Assembly: GCA_948144175.1 (NCBI GenBank)
Contig: CANXME010000202.1
Span: 1,575,253 to 1,639,252 of the forward strand
DNA from: Closterium sp. NIES-65
Lineage: Eukaryota > Streptophyta > Zygnematophyceae > Desmidiales > Closteriaceae
Length of the DNA: 64,000 bases
Reading direction: 5' to 3'
Below, piece after piece: positions 1 to 15,500 of this stretch. Position numbers and translations under genes: made by a program. Under the pieces are notes generated by a model. That model made no database searches. It saw nothing but the letters and a program-made list of their open reading frames with translations, and had not been told where the DNA came from. The first letter of the stretch is position 1. Every line of letters starts with the position of its first letter.

Positions 1-3000
1 CAACCAGGATGCATGAAACAATTACAACCAGGATGCATGAACCAATTACAACCAGGATGCATGAACCAATTACAACCAGGATGCATGAACCAATTACAAC
101 CAGGATGCATGAACCAATTACAACCAGGATGCATGAAACGATTACAACGACGATGCATGAACCAATTACAACCAGAATGCATGAACCAATTACAACCAGG
201 ATGCATGAACCAATTACAACCACGATGCATGAACCAATTACAACCACGATGCATGAACCAATTACAACCAGGATGCATGAAACAATTACAACCAGGATGC
301 ATGAAACAGTTACAACCAGGATGCCTGAACCAATTACAACCAGGATGCATGAACCAATTACAACCAGGATGCACGAACCAATTACAACCAGGATGCATGA
401 AACAATTACAACGACGATGCATGAACCAATTACAACCACGATGCATGAACCAATTACAACCACGATGCATGAACCAATTACAACCACGATGCATGAACCA
501 ATTACAACCAGGATGCATGAAACAATTACAACCAGGATGCATGAAACAATTACAACCAGGATGCATGAACCAATTACAACCAGGATGCATGAAACAATTA
601 CAACCAAGATGCATGAAACAATTACAACCAGGATGCATGAACCAATTACAACCAGGATGCATGAACCAATTACAACCAGGATGCATGAACCAATTACAAC
701 CACGATGCATGAACCAATTACAACCAAGATGCATGAACCAATTACAACCAGGATGCATGAAACAATTACAACCAGGGTGCATGAAACAATTACAACCAGG
801 ATGCATGAACCAATTACAACCAGGATGCATGAACCAATTACAACCAGGATGCATGAACCAATTACAACCAGGATGCATGAACCAATTACAACCAGGATGC
901 ATGAACCAATTACAACCAGGATGCATGAACCAATTACAACCAGGATGCATGAACCAATTACAACCAGGATGCATGAAACAATTACAACCAGGATGCATGA
1001 ACCAATTACAACCACGATGCATGAAACAGTTACAACCAGGATGCATGAACCAATTACAACCAGGATGCATGAACCAATTACAACCAGGATGCATGAACCA
1101 ATTACAACCACGATGCATGAACCAATTACAACCAGGATGCATGAACCAATTACAACCAGGATGCATGAAACAATTACAACAAGAATGCATGAACCAATTA
1201 CAACCAGGATGCATGAACCAATTACAACCAGGATGCATGAACCAATTACAACCAGGATGCATGAACCAATTACAACCAGAATGCATGAAACAATTACAAC
1301 CACGATGCATGAAACAATTACAACCAGGATGCATGAACCAATTACAACCACGATGCATGAACCAATTACAACCAGAATGCATGAACCAATTACAACCAGG
1401 ATGCATGAACCAATTACAACCAGGATGCATGAACCAATTACAACCAGGATGCATGAACCAATTACAACCAGGATGCATGAACCAATTACAACCAGGATGC
1501 ATGAACCAATTACAACCAGGATGCAAGAACCAATTACAACCAGAATGCATGAACCAATTACAACCAGGATGCATGAACCAATTACAACCAGGATGCATGA
1601 ACCAATTACAACCAGGATGCATGAACCAATTACAACCAGGATGCATGAACCAATTCCAACCATGATGCATGAACCAATTACAACCAGGATGCAAGAACCA
1701 ATTACAACCAGGATGCATGAACCAATAACAACCAGAATGCATGAACCAATTACAACCAGGATGCATGAACCAATTACAACCAGGATGCATGAACCAATTA
1801 CAACCAGGATGCATGAACCAATTACAACCAGGATGCATGAACCACTTACAACCAGGATGCATGAACCAATTACAACCAGAATGCATGAACCAATTACAAC
1901 CAGAATGCATGAACCAATTACAACCACGATGCATGAACCAATTATAACCAGGATGCATGAACCAATTACAACCAGGATGCATGAAACAATTACAACCAGG
2001 ATGCACGAACCAATTACAACCAGGATGCATGAACCAATTACAACCAGGATGCATGAACCAATTACAACCAGGATGCATGAACCAATTACAACCAGGATGC
2101 ATGAACCAATTACAACCAGGATGCATGAACCTGTTACAACCAGAATGCATGAACCAATTACAACCAGGATGCATGAACCAATTACAACCAGGATGCATGA
2201 ACCAATTACAACCAGGATGCATGAACCAATTACAACCAGAATGCATGAACCAATTACAACCAGAATGCATGAACCAATTACAACCAGGATGCATGAACCA
2301 ATTACAACCAGAATGCATGAACCAATTACAACCAGGATGCATGAACCAATTACAACCAGGATGCATGAACCAATAACAACCAGAATGCATGAACCCATTA
2401 CAACCAGGATGCATGAACCAATTACAACCAGGATGCATGAACCAATTACAACCAGGATGCATGAACCAATTACAACCAGGATGCATGAACCAATTACAAC
2501 CAGGATGCATGAACCAATTACAACCAGGATGCATGAACCAATTACAACCAGAATGCATGAACCAATTACAACCAGAATGCATGAACCAATTACAACCACG
2601 ATGCATGAACCAATTATAACCAGGATGCATGAACCAATTACAACCAGGATGCATGAAACAATTACAACCAGGATGCACGAACCAATTACAACCAGGATGC
2701 ATGAACCAATTACAACCAGGATGCATGAACCAATTACAACCAGGATGCATGAAACAATTACAACCAGGATGCATGAACCAATTACAACCATGATGCATGA
2801 ACCAATTACAACCAGGATGCATGAACCAATTACAACCAGGATGCATGAACCAATTACAACCAGGATGCATGAACCAATTACAACCAGGATGCATGAACCA
2901 ATTACAACCAGGATGCATGAACCAATTACAACCAGAATGCATGAACCAATTACAACCAGGATGCATGAACCAATTACAACCAGGATGCATGAACCAATTA

Positions 3001-4188
3001 CAACCAGGATGCATGAACCAATTACAACCAGAATGCATGAACCAATTACAACCAGGATGCATGAACCAATTACAACCAGGATGCATGAACCAATTACAAC
3101 CAGGATGCATGAACCAATTACAACCAGGATGCATGAACCAATTACAACCAGGATGCATGAACCAATTACAACCAGAATGCATGAACCAATTACAACCAGG
3201 ATGCATGAACCAATAACAACCAGAAAGCATGAACCCATTACAACCAGGATGCATGAACCAATTACAACCAGGATGCATGAACCAATTACAACCAGGATGC
3301 ATGAACCAATTACAACCAGGATGCATGAACCAATTACAACCAGGATGCATGAACCAATTACAACCAGAATGCATGAACCAATTACAACCAGAATGCATGA
3401 ACCAATTACAACCACGATGCATGAACCAATTATAACCAGGATGCATGAACCAATTACACCCAGGATGCATGAAACAATTACAACCAGGATGCACGAACCA
3501 ATTACAACCAGGATGCATGAACCAATTACAACCAGGATGCATGAAACAATTACAACCAGGATGCATGAAACAATTACAACCAGGATGCATGAACCAATTA
3601 CAACCACGATGCATGAACCAATTACAACCAGGATGCATGAACCAATTACAACCAGGATGCATGAACCAATTACAACCAGGATGCATGAACCAATTACAAC
3701 CAGGATGCATGAACCAATTACAACCAGGATGCATGAACCAATTACAACCAGGATGCAAGAACCAATTACAACCAGAATGCATGAACCAATTACAACCAGG
3801 ATGCATGAACCAATTACAACCAGGATGCACGAACCAATTACAACCAGGATGCATGAACCAATTACAACCAGGATGCATGAAACAATTACAACCAGAATGC
3901 ATGAACCAATTACAACCAGAATGCATGAACCAATTACAACCAGGATGCATGAACCAATAACAACCAGAATGCATGAACCAATTACAACCAGGATGCATGA
4001 ACCAATTACAACCAGGATGCATGAACCAATTACAACCAGGATGCATGAACCAATTACAACCAGGATGCATGAACCAATTACAACCAGGATGCATGAACCA
4101 ATTACAACCAGAATGCATGAACCAATTACAACCAGAATGCATGAACCAATTACAACCACGATGCATGAACCAATTATAACCAGGATGC

Positions 4189-7100
4189 ATGAACCAATTA
4201 CAACCAGGATGCATGAAACAATTACAACCAGGATGCACGAACCAATTACAACCAGGATGCATGAACCAATTACAACCAGGATGCATGAAACAATTACAAC
4301 CAGGATGCATGAAACAATTACAACCAGGATGCATGAAACAAGTACAACCAGGATGCATGAACCAATTACAACCAGGATGCATGAAACAATTACAACCAGA
4401 ATGCATGAACCAATTACAACCAGGATGCATGAACCAATTACAACCAGGATGCATGAACCAATTACAACCAGGATGCATGAACCAATTACAACCAGAATGC
4501 ATGAACCAATTACAACCACGATGCATGAAACAATTACAACCAGGATGCATGAACCAATTACAACCACGATGCATGAACCAATTACAACCACGATGCATGA
4601 ACCAATTTCAACCAGAATGCATGAACCAATTACAACCAGGATGCATGAACCAATTACAACCAGGATGCATGAACCAATTACAACCACGATGCATGAACCA
4701 ATTACAACCAGGATGCATGAACCAATTACAACCAGTATGCATGAACCAATTACAACCAGAATGCATGAACCAATTACAACCAGGATGCATGAACCAATTA
4801 CAACCAGGATGCATGAACCAATTACAACCAGGATGCATGAACCAATTACAACCAGAATGCATGAACCAATTACAACCACGATGCATGAAACAATTACAAC
4901 CAGGATGCATGAACCAATTACAACCACGATGCATGAACCAATTACAACCAGAATGCATGAACCAATTACAACCAGGATGCATGAACCAATTACAACCAGG
5001 ATGCATGAACCAATTACAACCAGGATGCATGAACCAATTACAACCACGATGCATGAAACAATTACAACCAGGATGCATGAAACAAGTACAACCAGGATGC
5101 ATGAACCAATTACAACCAGGATGCATGAAACAATTACAACCAGAATGCATGAATCAATTACAACCAGGATGCATGAACCAATTACAACCAGGATGCATGA
5201 ACCAATTACAACCAGGATGCATGAACCAATTACAACCAGAATGCATGAACCAATTACAACCACGATGCATGAAACAATTACAACCAGGATGCATGAACCT
5301 ATTACAACCACGATGCATGAACCAATTACAACCACGATGCATGAACAAATTTCAACCAGAATGCATGAACCAATTACAACCAGGATGCATGAACCAATTA
5401 CAACCAGGATGCATGAACCAATTACAACCACGATGCATGAACCAATTACAACCAGGATGCATGAACCAATTACAACCAGGATGCATGAACCAATTACAAC
5501 CAGAATGCATGAACCAATTACAACCAGGATGCATGAACCAATTACAACCAGGATGCATGAACCAATTACAACCAGAATGCATGAACCAATTACAACCACG
5601 ATGCATGAAACAATTACAACCAGGATGCATGAACCAATTACAACCACGATGCACGAACCAATTACAACCACGATGCATGAACCAATTTCAACCAGAATGC
5701 ATGAACCAATTACAACCAGGATGCATGAACCAATTACAACCAGGATGCATGAACCAATTACAACCACGATGCATGAACCAATTACAACCAGGATGCATGA
5801 ACCAATTACAACCAGGATGCATGAACCAATTACAACCAGGATGCATGAACCAATTACAACCAGGATGCATGAACCAATTACAACCAGGATGCATGAACCA
5901 ATTACAACCAGGATGCAAGAACCAATTACAACCACGATGCATGAAACAATTACAACCAGGATGCATGAAACAAGTACAACCAGGATGCATGAAACAATTA
6001 CAACCAGAATGCATGAACCAATTACAACCAGGATGCATGAACCAATTACAACCAGGATGCATGAACCAATTACAACCAGGATGCATGAACCAATTACAAC
6101 CAGAATGCATGAACCAATTACAACCACGATGCATGAAACAATTACAACCAGGATGCATGAACCAATTACAACCACGATGCATGAACCAATTACAACCACG
6201 ATGCATGAACCAATTTCAACCAGAATGCATGAACCAATTACAACCAGGATGCATGAACCAATTACAACCAGGATGCATGAACCAATTACAACCACGATGC
6301 ATGAACCAATTACAACCAGGATGCATGAACCAATTACAACCAGTATGCATGAACCAATTACAACCAGAATGCATGAACCAATTACAACCAGGATGCATGA
6401 ACCAATTACAACCAGGATGCATGAACCAATTACAACCAGGATGCATGAACCAATTACAACCAGAATGCATGAACCAATTACAACCAGAATGCATGAACCA
6501 ATTACAACCAGGATGCATGAACCAATTACAACCAGAATGCATGAAACAATTACAACCAGGATGCATGAACCAATTACAACCACGATGCATGAACCAATTA
6601 CAACCACGATGCATGAACCAATTTCAACCAGAATGCATGAACCAATTACAACCAGGATGCATGAACCAATTACAACCAGGATGCATGAACCAATTACAAC
6701 CACGATGCATGAACCAATTACAACCAGGATGCATGAACCAATTACAACCAGTATGCATGAACCAATTACAACCAGAATGCATGAACCAATTACAACCAGG
6801 ATGCATGAACCAATTATAACCAGGATGCATGAACCAATTACAACCAGGATGCATGAACCAATTACAACCAGAATGCATGAACCAATTACAACCACGATGC
6901 ATGAAACAATTACAACCAGGATGCATGAACCAATTACAACCACGATGCATGAACCAATTACAACCAGAATGCATGAACCAATTACAACCAGGATGCATGA
7001 ACCAATTACAACCAGGATGCATGAACCAATTACAACCACGATGCATGAAACAATTACAACCAGGATGCATGAAACAAGTACAACCAGGATGCATGAACCA

Positions 7101-9555
7101 ATTACAACCAGGATGCATGAAACAATTACAACCAGAATGCATGAATCAATTACAACCAGGATGCATGAACCAATTACAACCAGGATGCATGAACCAATTA
7201 CAACCAGGATGCATGAACCAATTACAACCAGAATGCATGAACCAATTACAACCACGATGCATGAAACAATTACAACCAGGATGCATGAACCTATTACAAC
7301 CACGATGCATGAACCAATTACAACCACGATGCATGAACAAATTTCAACCAGAATGCATGAACCAATTACAACCAGGATGCATGAACCAATTACAACCAGG
7401 ATGCATGAACCAATTACAACCACGATGCATGAACCAATTACAACCAGGATGCATGAACCAATTACAACCAGGATGCATGAACCAATTACAACCAGAATGC
7501 ATGAACCAATTACAACCAGGATGCATGAACCAATTACAACCAGGATGCATGAACCAATTACAACCAGAATGCATGAACCAATTACAACCACGATGCATGA
7601 AACAATTACAACCAGGATGCATGAACCAATTACAACCACGATGCACGAACCAATTACAACCACGATGTATGAACCAATTTCAACCAGAATGCATGAACCA
7701 ATTACAACCAGGATGCATGAACCAATTACAACCAGGATGCATGAACCAATTACAACCAGGATGCATGAACCAATTACAACCACGATGCATGAAACAATTA
7801 CAACCAGGATGCATGAAACAAGTACAACCAGGATGCATGAACCAATTACAACCAGGATGCATGAAACAATTACAACCAGAATGCATGAATCAATTACAAC
7901 CAGGATGCATGAACCAATTACAACCAGGATGCATGAACCAATTACAACCAGGATGCATGAACCAATTACAACCAGAATGCATGAACCAATTACAACCACG
8001 ATGCATGAAACAATTACAACCAGGATGCATGAACCTATTACAACCACGATGCATGAACCAATTACAACCACGATGCATGAACAAATTTCAACCAGAATGC
8101 ATGAACCAATTACAACCAGGATGCATGAACCAATTACAACCAGGATGCATGAACCAATTACAACCACGATGCATGAACCAATTACAACCAGGATGCATGA
8201 ACCAATTACAACCAGGATGCATGAACCAATTACAACCAGAATGCATGAACCAATTACAACCAGGATGCATGAACCAATTACAACCAGGATGCATGAACCA
8301 ATTACAACCAGAATGCATGAACCAATTACAACCACGATGCATGAAACAATTACAACCAGGATGCATGAACCAATTACAACCACGATGCACGAACCAATTA
8401 CAACCACGATGCATGAACCAATTTCAACCAGAATGCATGAACCAATTACAACCAGGATGCATGAACCAATTACAACCAGGATGCATGAACCAATTACAAC
8501 CACGATGCATGAACCAATTACAACCAGGATGCATGAACCAATTACAACCAGGATGCATGAACCAATTACAACCAGGATGCATGAACCAATTACAACCAGG
8601 ATGCATGAACCAATTACAACCAGGATGCATGAACCAATTACAACCAGGATGCAAGAACCAATTACAACCACGATGCATGAAACAATTACAACCAGGATGC
8701 ATGAAACAAGTACAACCAGGATGCATGAAACAATTACAACCAGAATGCATGAACCAATTACAACCAGGATGCATGAACCAATTACAACCAGGATGCATGA
8801 ACCAATTACAACCAGGATGCATGAACCAATTACAACCAGAATGCATGAACCAATTACAACCACGATGCATGAAACAATTACAACCAGGATGCATGAACCA
8901 ATTACAACCACGATGCATGAACCAATTACAACCACGATGCATGAACCAATTTCAACCAGAATGCATGAACCAATTACAACCAGGATGCATGAACCAATTA
9001 CAACCAGGATGCATGAACCAATTACAACCACGATGCATGAACCAATTACAACCAGGATGCATGAACCAATTACAACCAGTATGCATGAACCAATTACAAC
9101 CAGAATGCATGAACCAATTACAACCAGGATGCATGAACCAATTACAACCAGGATGCATGAACCAATTACAACCAGGATGCATGAACCAATTACAACCAGA
9201 ATGCATGAACCAATTACAACCAGAATGCATGAACCAATTACAACCAGGATGCATGAACCAATTACAACCACGATGCATGAAACAATTACAACCAGGATGC
9301 ATGAACCAATTACAACCACGATGCATGAACCAATTACAACCACGATGCATGAACCAATTTCAACCAGAATGCATGAACCAATTACAACCAGGATGCATGA
9401 ACCAATTACAACCAGGATGCATGAACCAATTACAACCACGATGCATGAACCAATTACAACCAGGATGCATGAACCAATTACAACCAGTATGCATGAACCA
9501 ATTACAACCAGAATGCATGAACCAATTACAACCAGGATGCATGAACCAATTATAA
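4189..9555. repeat. Higher-order duplication in satellite, 2,736-bp offset
   Basis: Variant monomers recur in the same order at fixed distances. The pattern over 5688-6206 reappears at 8424-8942, and the block ending at 6819 reappears ending at 9555; both offsets are 2,736 bp (114 monomers). A shorter internal offset of 744 bp (31 monomers) relates 7146-7340 to 7890-8084, and 1,992 bp (83 monomers) relates 5154-5348 to 7146-7340. All offsets are exact multiples of 24, as expected from unequal exchange in register. Confidence 0.85.
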
Positions 9556-9564
9556 CCAGGATGC

Positions 9565-12500
9565 ATGAACCAATTACAACCAGGATGCATGAACCAATTA
9601 CAACCAGAATGCATGAACCAATTACAACCACGATGCATGAAACAATTACAACCAGGATGCATGAACCAATTACAACCACGATGCATGAACCAATTACAAC
9701 CAGAATGCATGAACCAATTACAACCAGGATGCATGAACCAATTACAACCAGGATGCATGAACCAATTACAACCAGGATGCATGGACCAATTACAACCACG
9801 ATGCATGAAACAATTACAACCAGGATGCATGAAACAAGTACAACCAGGATGCATGAACCAATTACAACCAGGATGCATGAAACAATTACAACCAGAATGC
9901 ATGAACCAATTACAACCAGGATGCATGAACCAATTACAACCAGGATGCATGAACCAATTACAACCAGGATGCATGAACCAATTACAACCAGAATGCATGA
10001 ACCAATTACAACCACGATGCATGAAACAATTACAACCAGGATGCATGAACCAATTACAACCACGATGCATGAACCAATTACAACCACGATGCATGAACAA
10101 ATTTCAACCAGAATGCATGAACCAATTACAACCAGGATGCATGAACCAATTACAACCAGGATGCATGAACCAATTACAACCACGATGCATGAACCAATTA
10201 CAACCAGGATGCATGAACCAATTACAACCAGGATGCATGAACCAATTACAACCAGGATGCATGAACCAATTACAACCAGAATGCATGAACCAATTACAAC
10301 CACGATGCATGAAACAATTACAACCAGGATGCATGAACCAATTACAACCACGATGCATGAACCAATTACAACCACGATGCATGAACAAATTTCAACCAGA
10401 ATGCATGAACCAATTACAACCAGGATGCATGAACCAATTACAACCAGGATGCATGAACCAATTACAACCACGATGCATGAACCAATTACAACCAGGATGC
10501 ATGAACCAATTACAACCAGGATGCATGAACCAATTACAACCAGAATGCATGAACCAATTACAACCAGGATGCATGAACCAATTACAACCAGGATGCATGA
10601 ACCAATTACAACCAGGATGCATGAACCAATCACAACCAGGATGCATGAAACAATTACAACCAGAATGCATGAACCAATTACAACCAGAATGCATGAACCA
10701 ATTACAACCAGGATGCATGAACCAATAACAACCAGAATGCATGAACCAATTACAACCAGGATGCATGAACCAATTACAACCAGAATGCATGAACCAATTA
10801 CAACCAGGATGCATGAACCAATTACAACCAGGATGCATGAACCAATTACAACCAGGATGCATGAACCAATTACAACCAGAATGCATGAACCAATTACAAC
10901 CAGAATGCATGAACCAATTACAACCACGATGCATGAACCAATTCTAACCAGGATGCATGAACCAATTACAACCAGGATGCATGAAACAATTACAACCAGG
11001 ATGCACGAACCAATTACAACCAGGATGCATGAACCAATTACAACCAGGATGCATGAAACAATTACAACCAGGATGCATGAAACAATTACAACCAGAATGC
11101 ATGAACCAATTACAACCAGGATGCGTGAAACAATTACAACCAGAATGCATGAACCAATTACAACCAGGATGCGTGAAACAATTACAACCAGGATGCATGA
11201 AACAATTATAACCAGAATGCATGAACCAATTACAACCAGGATGCGTGAAACAATTACAACCAGGATGCATGAAACAATTACAACCAGGATGCATGAACCA
11301 ATTACAACCAGGATGCATGAACCAACTACAACCAGGATTCATGAACCAATTACAACCAGGATGCATGAACCAATTACAACCAGGATGCATGAACCAATTA
11401 CAACCAGGCTGCATGAACCAATTACAACCAGGATGCATGAACCAATTACAACCAGGATGCATGAACCAATTACAACCAGGATGCGTGAAACAATTACAAC
11501 CAGGATGCATGAAACAATTACAACCAGGATGCATGAACCAATTACAACCAGGATGCATGAACCAACTACAACCAGGATTCATGAACCAATTACAACCAGG
11601 ATGCATGAACCAATTACAACCAGGATGCATGAACCAATTACAACCAGGCTGCATGAACCAATTACAACCAGGATGCATGAACCAATTACAACCAGGATGC
11701 ATGAACCAATTACAACCAGAATGCATGAACCAATTACAACCAGAGTGCATGAACCAATTACAACCAGGATGCATGAACCAATTACAACCAGGATGCATGA
11801 ACCAATTACAACCAGGATGCATGAAACAATTACAACCAGGATGCACGAACCAATTACAACCAGGATGCATGAACCAATTACAACCAGGATGCATGAAACA
11901 ATTACAAGCAGGATGCATGAAACAATTACAACCAGGATGCATGAACCAATTACAACCAGGATGCATGAAACAATTACAACCAGAATGCATGAACCAATTA
12001 CAACCAGGATGCATGAACCAATTACAACCAGGATGCATGAACCAATTACAACCAGGATGCATGAACCAATTACAACCAGAATGCATGAACCAATTACAAC
12101 CACGATGCATGAAACAATTACAACCAGGATGCATGAACCAATTACAACCACGATGCATGAACCAATTACAACCACGATGCATGAACCAATTTCAACCAGA
12201 ATGCATGAACCAATTACAACCAGGATGCATGAACCAATTACAACCAGGATGCATGAACCAATTACAACCACGATGCATGAACCAATTACAACCAGGATGC
12301 ATGAACCAATTACAACCAGGATGCATGAACCAATTACAACCAGGATGCATGAACCAATTACAACCAGAATGCATGAACCAATTACAACCAGAATGCATGA
12401 ACCAATTACAACCAGGATGCATGAACCAATTACAACCACGATGCATGAAACAATTACAACCAGGATGCATGAACCAATTACAACCACGATGCATGAACCA

Positions 12501-15500
12501 ATTACAACCACGATGCATGAACCAATTTCAACCAGAATGCATGAACCAATTACAACCAGGATGCATGAACCAATTACAACCAGGATGCATGAACCAATTA
12601 CAACCACGATGCATGAACCAATTACAACCAGGATGCATGAACCAATTACAACCAGTATGCATGAACCAATTACAACCAGAATGCATGAACCAATTACAAC
12701 CAGGATGCATGAACCAATTATAACCAGGATGCATGAACCAATTACAACCAGGATGCATGAACCAATTACAACCAGAATGCATGAACCAATTACAACCACG
12801 ATGCATGAAACAATTACAACCAGGATGCATGAACCAATTACAACCACGATGCATGAACCAATTACAACCAGAATGCATGAACCAATTACAACCAGGATGC
12901 ATGAACCAATTACAACCAGGATGCATGAACCAATTACAACCAGGATGCATGAACCAATTACAACCACGATGCATGAAACAATTACAACCAGGATGCATGA
13001 AACAAGTACAACCAGGATGCATGAACCAATTACAACCAGGATGCATGAAACAATTACAACCAGAATGCATGAACCAATTACAACCAGGATGCATGAACCA
13101 ATTACAACCAGGATGCATGAACCAATTACAACCAGGATGCATGAACCAATTACAACCAGAATGCATGAACCAATTACAACCACGATGCATGAAACAATTA
13201 CAACCAGGATGCATGAACCAATTACAACCACGATGCATGAACCAATTACAACCACGATGCATGAACAAATTTCAACCAGAATGCATGAACCAATTACAAC
13301 CAGGATGCATGAACCAATTACAACCAGGATGCATGAACCAATTACAACCACGATGCATGAACCAATTACAACCAGGATGCATGAACCAATTACAACCAGG
13401 ATGCATGAACCAATTACAACCAGGATGCATGAACCAATTACAACCAGAATGCATGAACCAATTACAACCACGATGCATGAAACAATTACAACCAGGATGC
13501 ATGAACCAATTACAACCACGATGCATGAACCAATTACAACCACGATGCATGAACAAATTTCAACCAGAATGCATGAACCAATTACAACCAGGATGCATGA
13601 ACCAATTACAACCAGGATGCATGAACCAATTACAACCACGATGCATGAACCAATTACAACCAGGATGCATGAACCAATTACAACCAGGATGCATGAACCA
13701 ATTACAACCAGAATGCATGAACCAATTACAACCAGGATGCATGAACCAATTACAACCAGGATGCATGAACCAATTACAACCAGGATGCATGAACCAATCA
13801 CAACCAGGATGCATGAAACAATTACAACCAGAATGCATGAACCAATTACAACCAGAATGCATGAACCAATTACAACCAGGATGCATGAACCAATAACAAC
13901 CAGAATGCATGAACCAATTACAACCAGGATGCATGAACCAATTACAACCAGAATGCATGAACCAATTACAACCAGGATGCATGAACCAATTACAACCAGG
14001 ATGCATGAACCAATTACAACCAGGATGCATGAACCAATTACAACCAGAATGCATGAACCAATTACAACCAGAATGCATGAACCAATTACAACCACGATGC
14101 ATGAACCAATTCTAACCAGGATGCATGAACCAATTACAACCAGGATGCATGAAACAATTACAACCAGGATGCACGAACCAATTACAACCAGGATGCATGA
14201 ACCAATTACAACCAGGATGCATGAAACAATTACAACCAGGATGCATGAAACAATTACAACCAGAATGCATGAACCAATTACAACCAGGATGCGTGAAACA
14301 ATTACAACCAGAATGCATGAACCAATTACAACCAGGATGCGTGAAACAATTACAACCAGGATGCATGAAACAATTATAACCAGAATGCATGAACCAATTA
14401 CAACCAGGATGCGTGAAACAATTACAACCAGGATGCATGAAACAATTACAACCAGGATGCATGAACCAATTACAACCAGGATGCATGAACCAACTACAAC
14501 CAGGATTCATGAACCAATTACAACCAGGATGCATGAACCAATTACAACCAGGATGCATGAACCAATTACAACCAGGCTGCATGAACCAATTACAACCAGG
14601 ATGCATGAACCAATTACAACCAGGATGCATGAACCAATTACAACCAGGATGCGTGAAACAATTACAACCAGGATGCATGAAACAATTACAACCAGGATGC
14701 ATGAACCAATTACAACCAGGATGCATGAACCAACTACAACCAGGATTCATGAACCAATTACAACCAGGATGCATGAACCAATTACAACCAGGATGCATGA
14801 ACCAATTACAACCAGGCTGCATGAACCAATTACAACCAGGATGCATGAACCAATTACAACCAGGATGCATGAACCAATTACAACCAGAATGCATGAACCA
14901 ATTACAACCAGAGTGCATGAACCAATTACAACCAGGATGCATGAACCAATTACAACCAGGATGCATGAACCAATTACAACCAGGATGCATGAAACAATTA
15001 CAACCAGGATGCACGAACCAATTACAACCAGGATGCATGAACCAATTACAACCAGGATGCATGAAACAATTACAAGCAGGATGCATGAAACAATTACAAC
15101 CAGGATGCATGAACCAATTACAACCAGGATGCATGAAACAATTACAACCAGAATGCATGAACCAATTACAACCAGGATGCATGAACCAATTACAACCAGG
15201 ATGCATGAACCAATTACAACCAGGATGCATGAACCAATTACAACCAGAATGCATGAACCAATTACAACCACGATGCATGAAACAATTACAACCAGGATGC
15301 ATGAACCAATTACAACCACGATGCATGAACCAATTACAACCACGATGCATGAACCAATTTCAACCAGAATGCATGAACCAATTACAACCAGGATGCATGA
15401 ACCAATTACAACCAGGATGCATGAACCAATTACAACCACGATGCATGAACCAATTACAACCAGGATGCATGAACCAATTACAACCAGGATGCATGAACCA

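Noticed and set aside
11579-14095. Long reverse-strand ORFs (VVIGSCIL and WFMHPGCN repeats)
   Set aside because: They are the same satellite read in other frames; neither composition nor context suggests translation.
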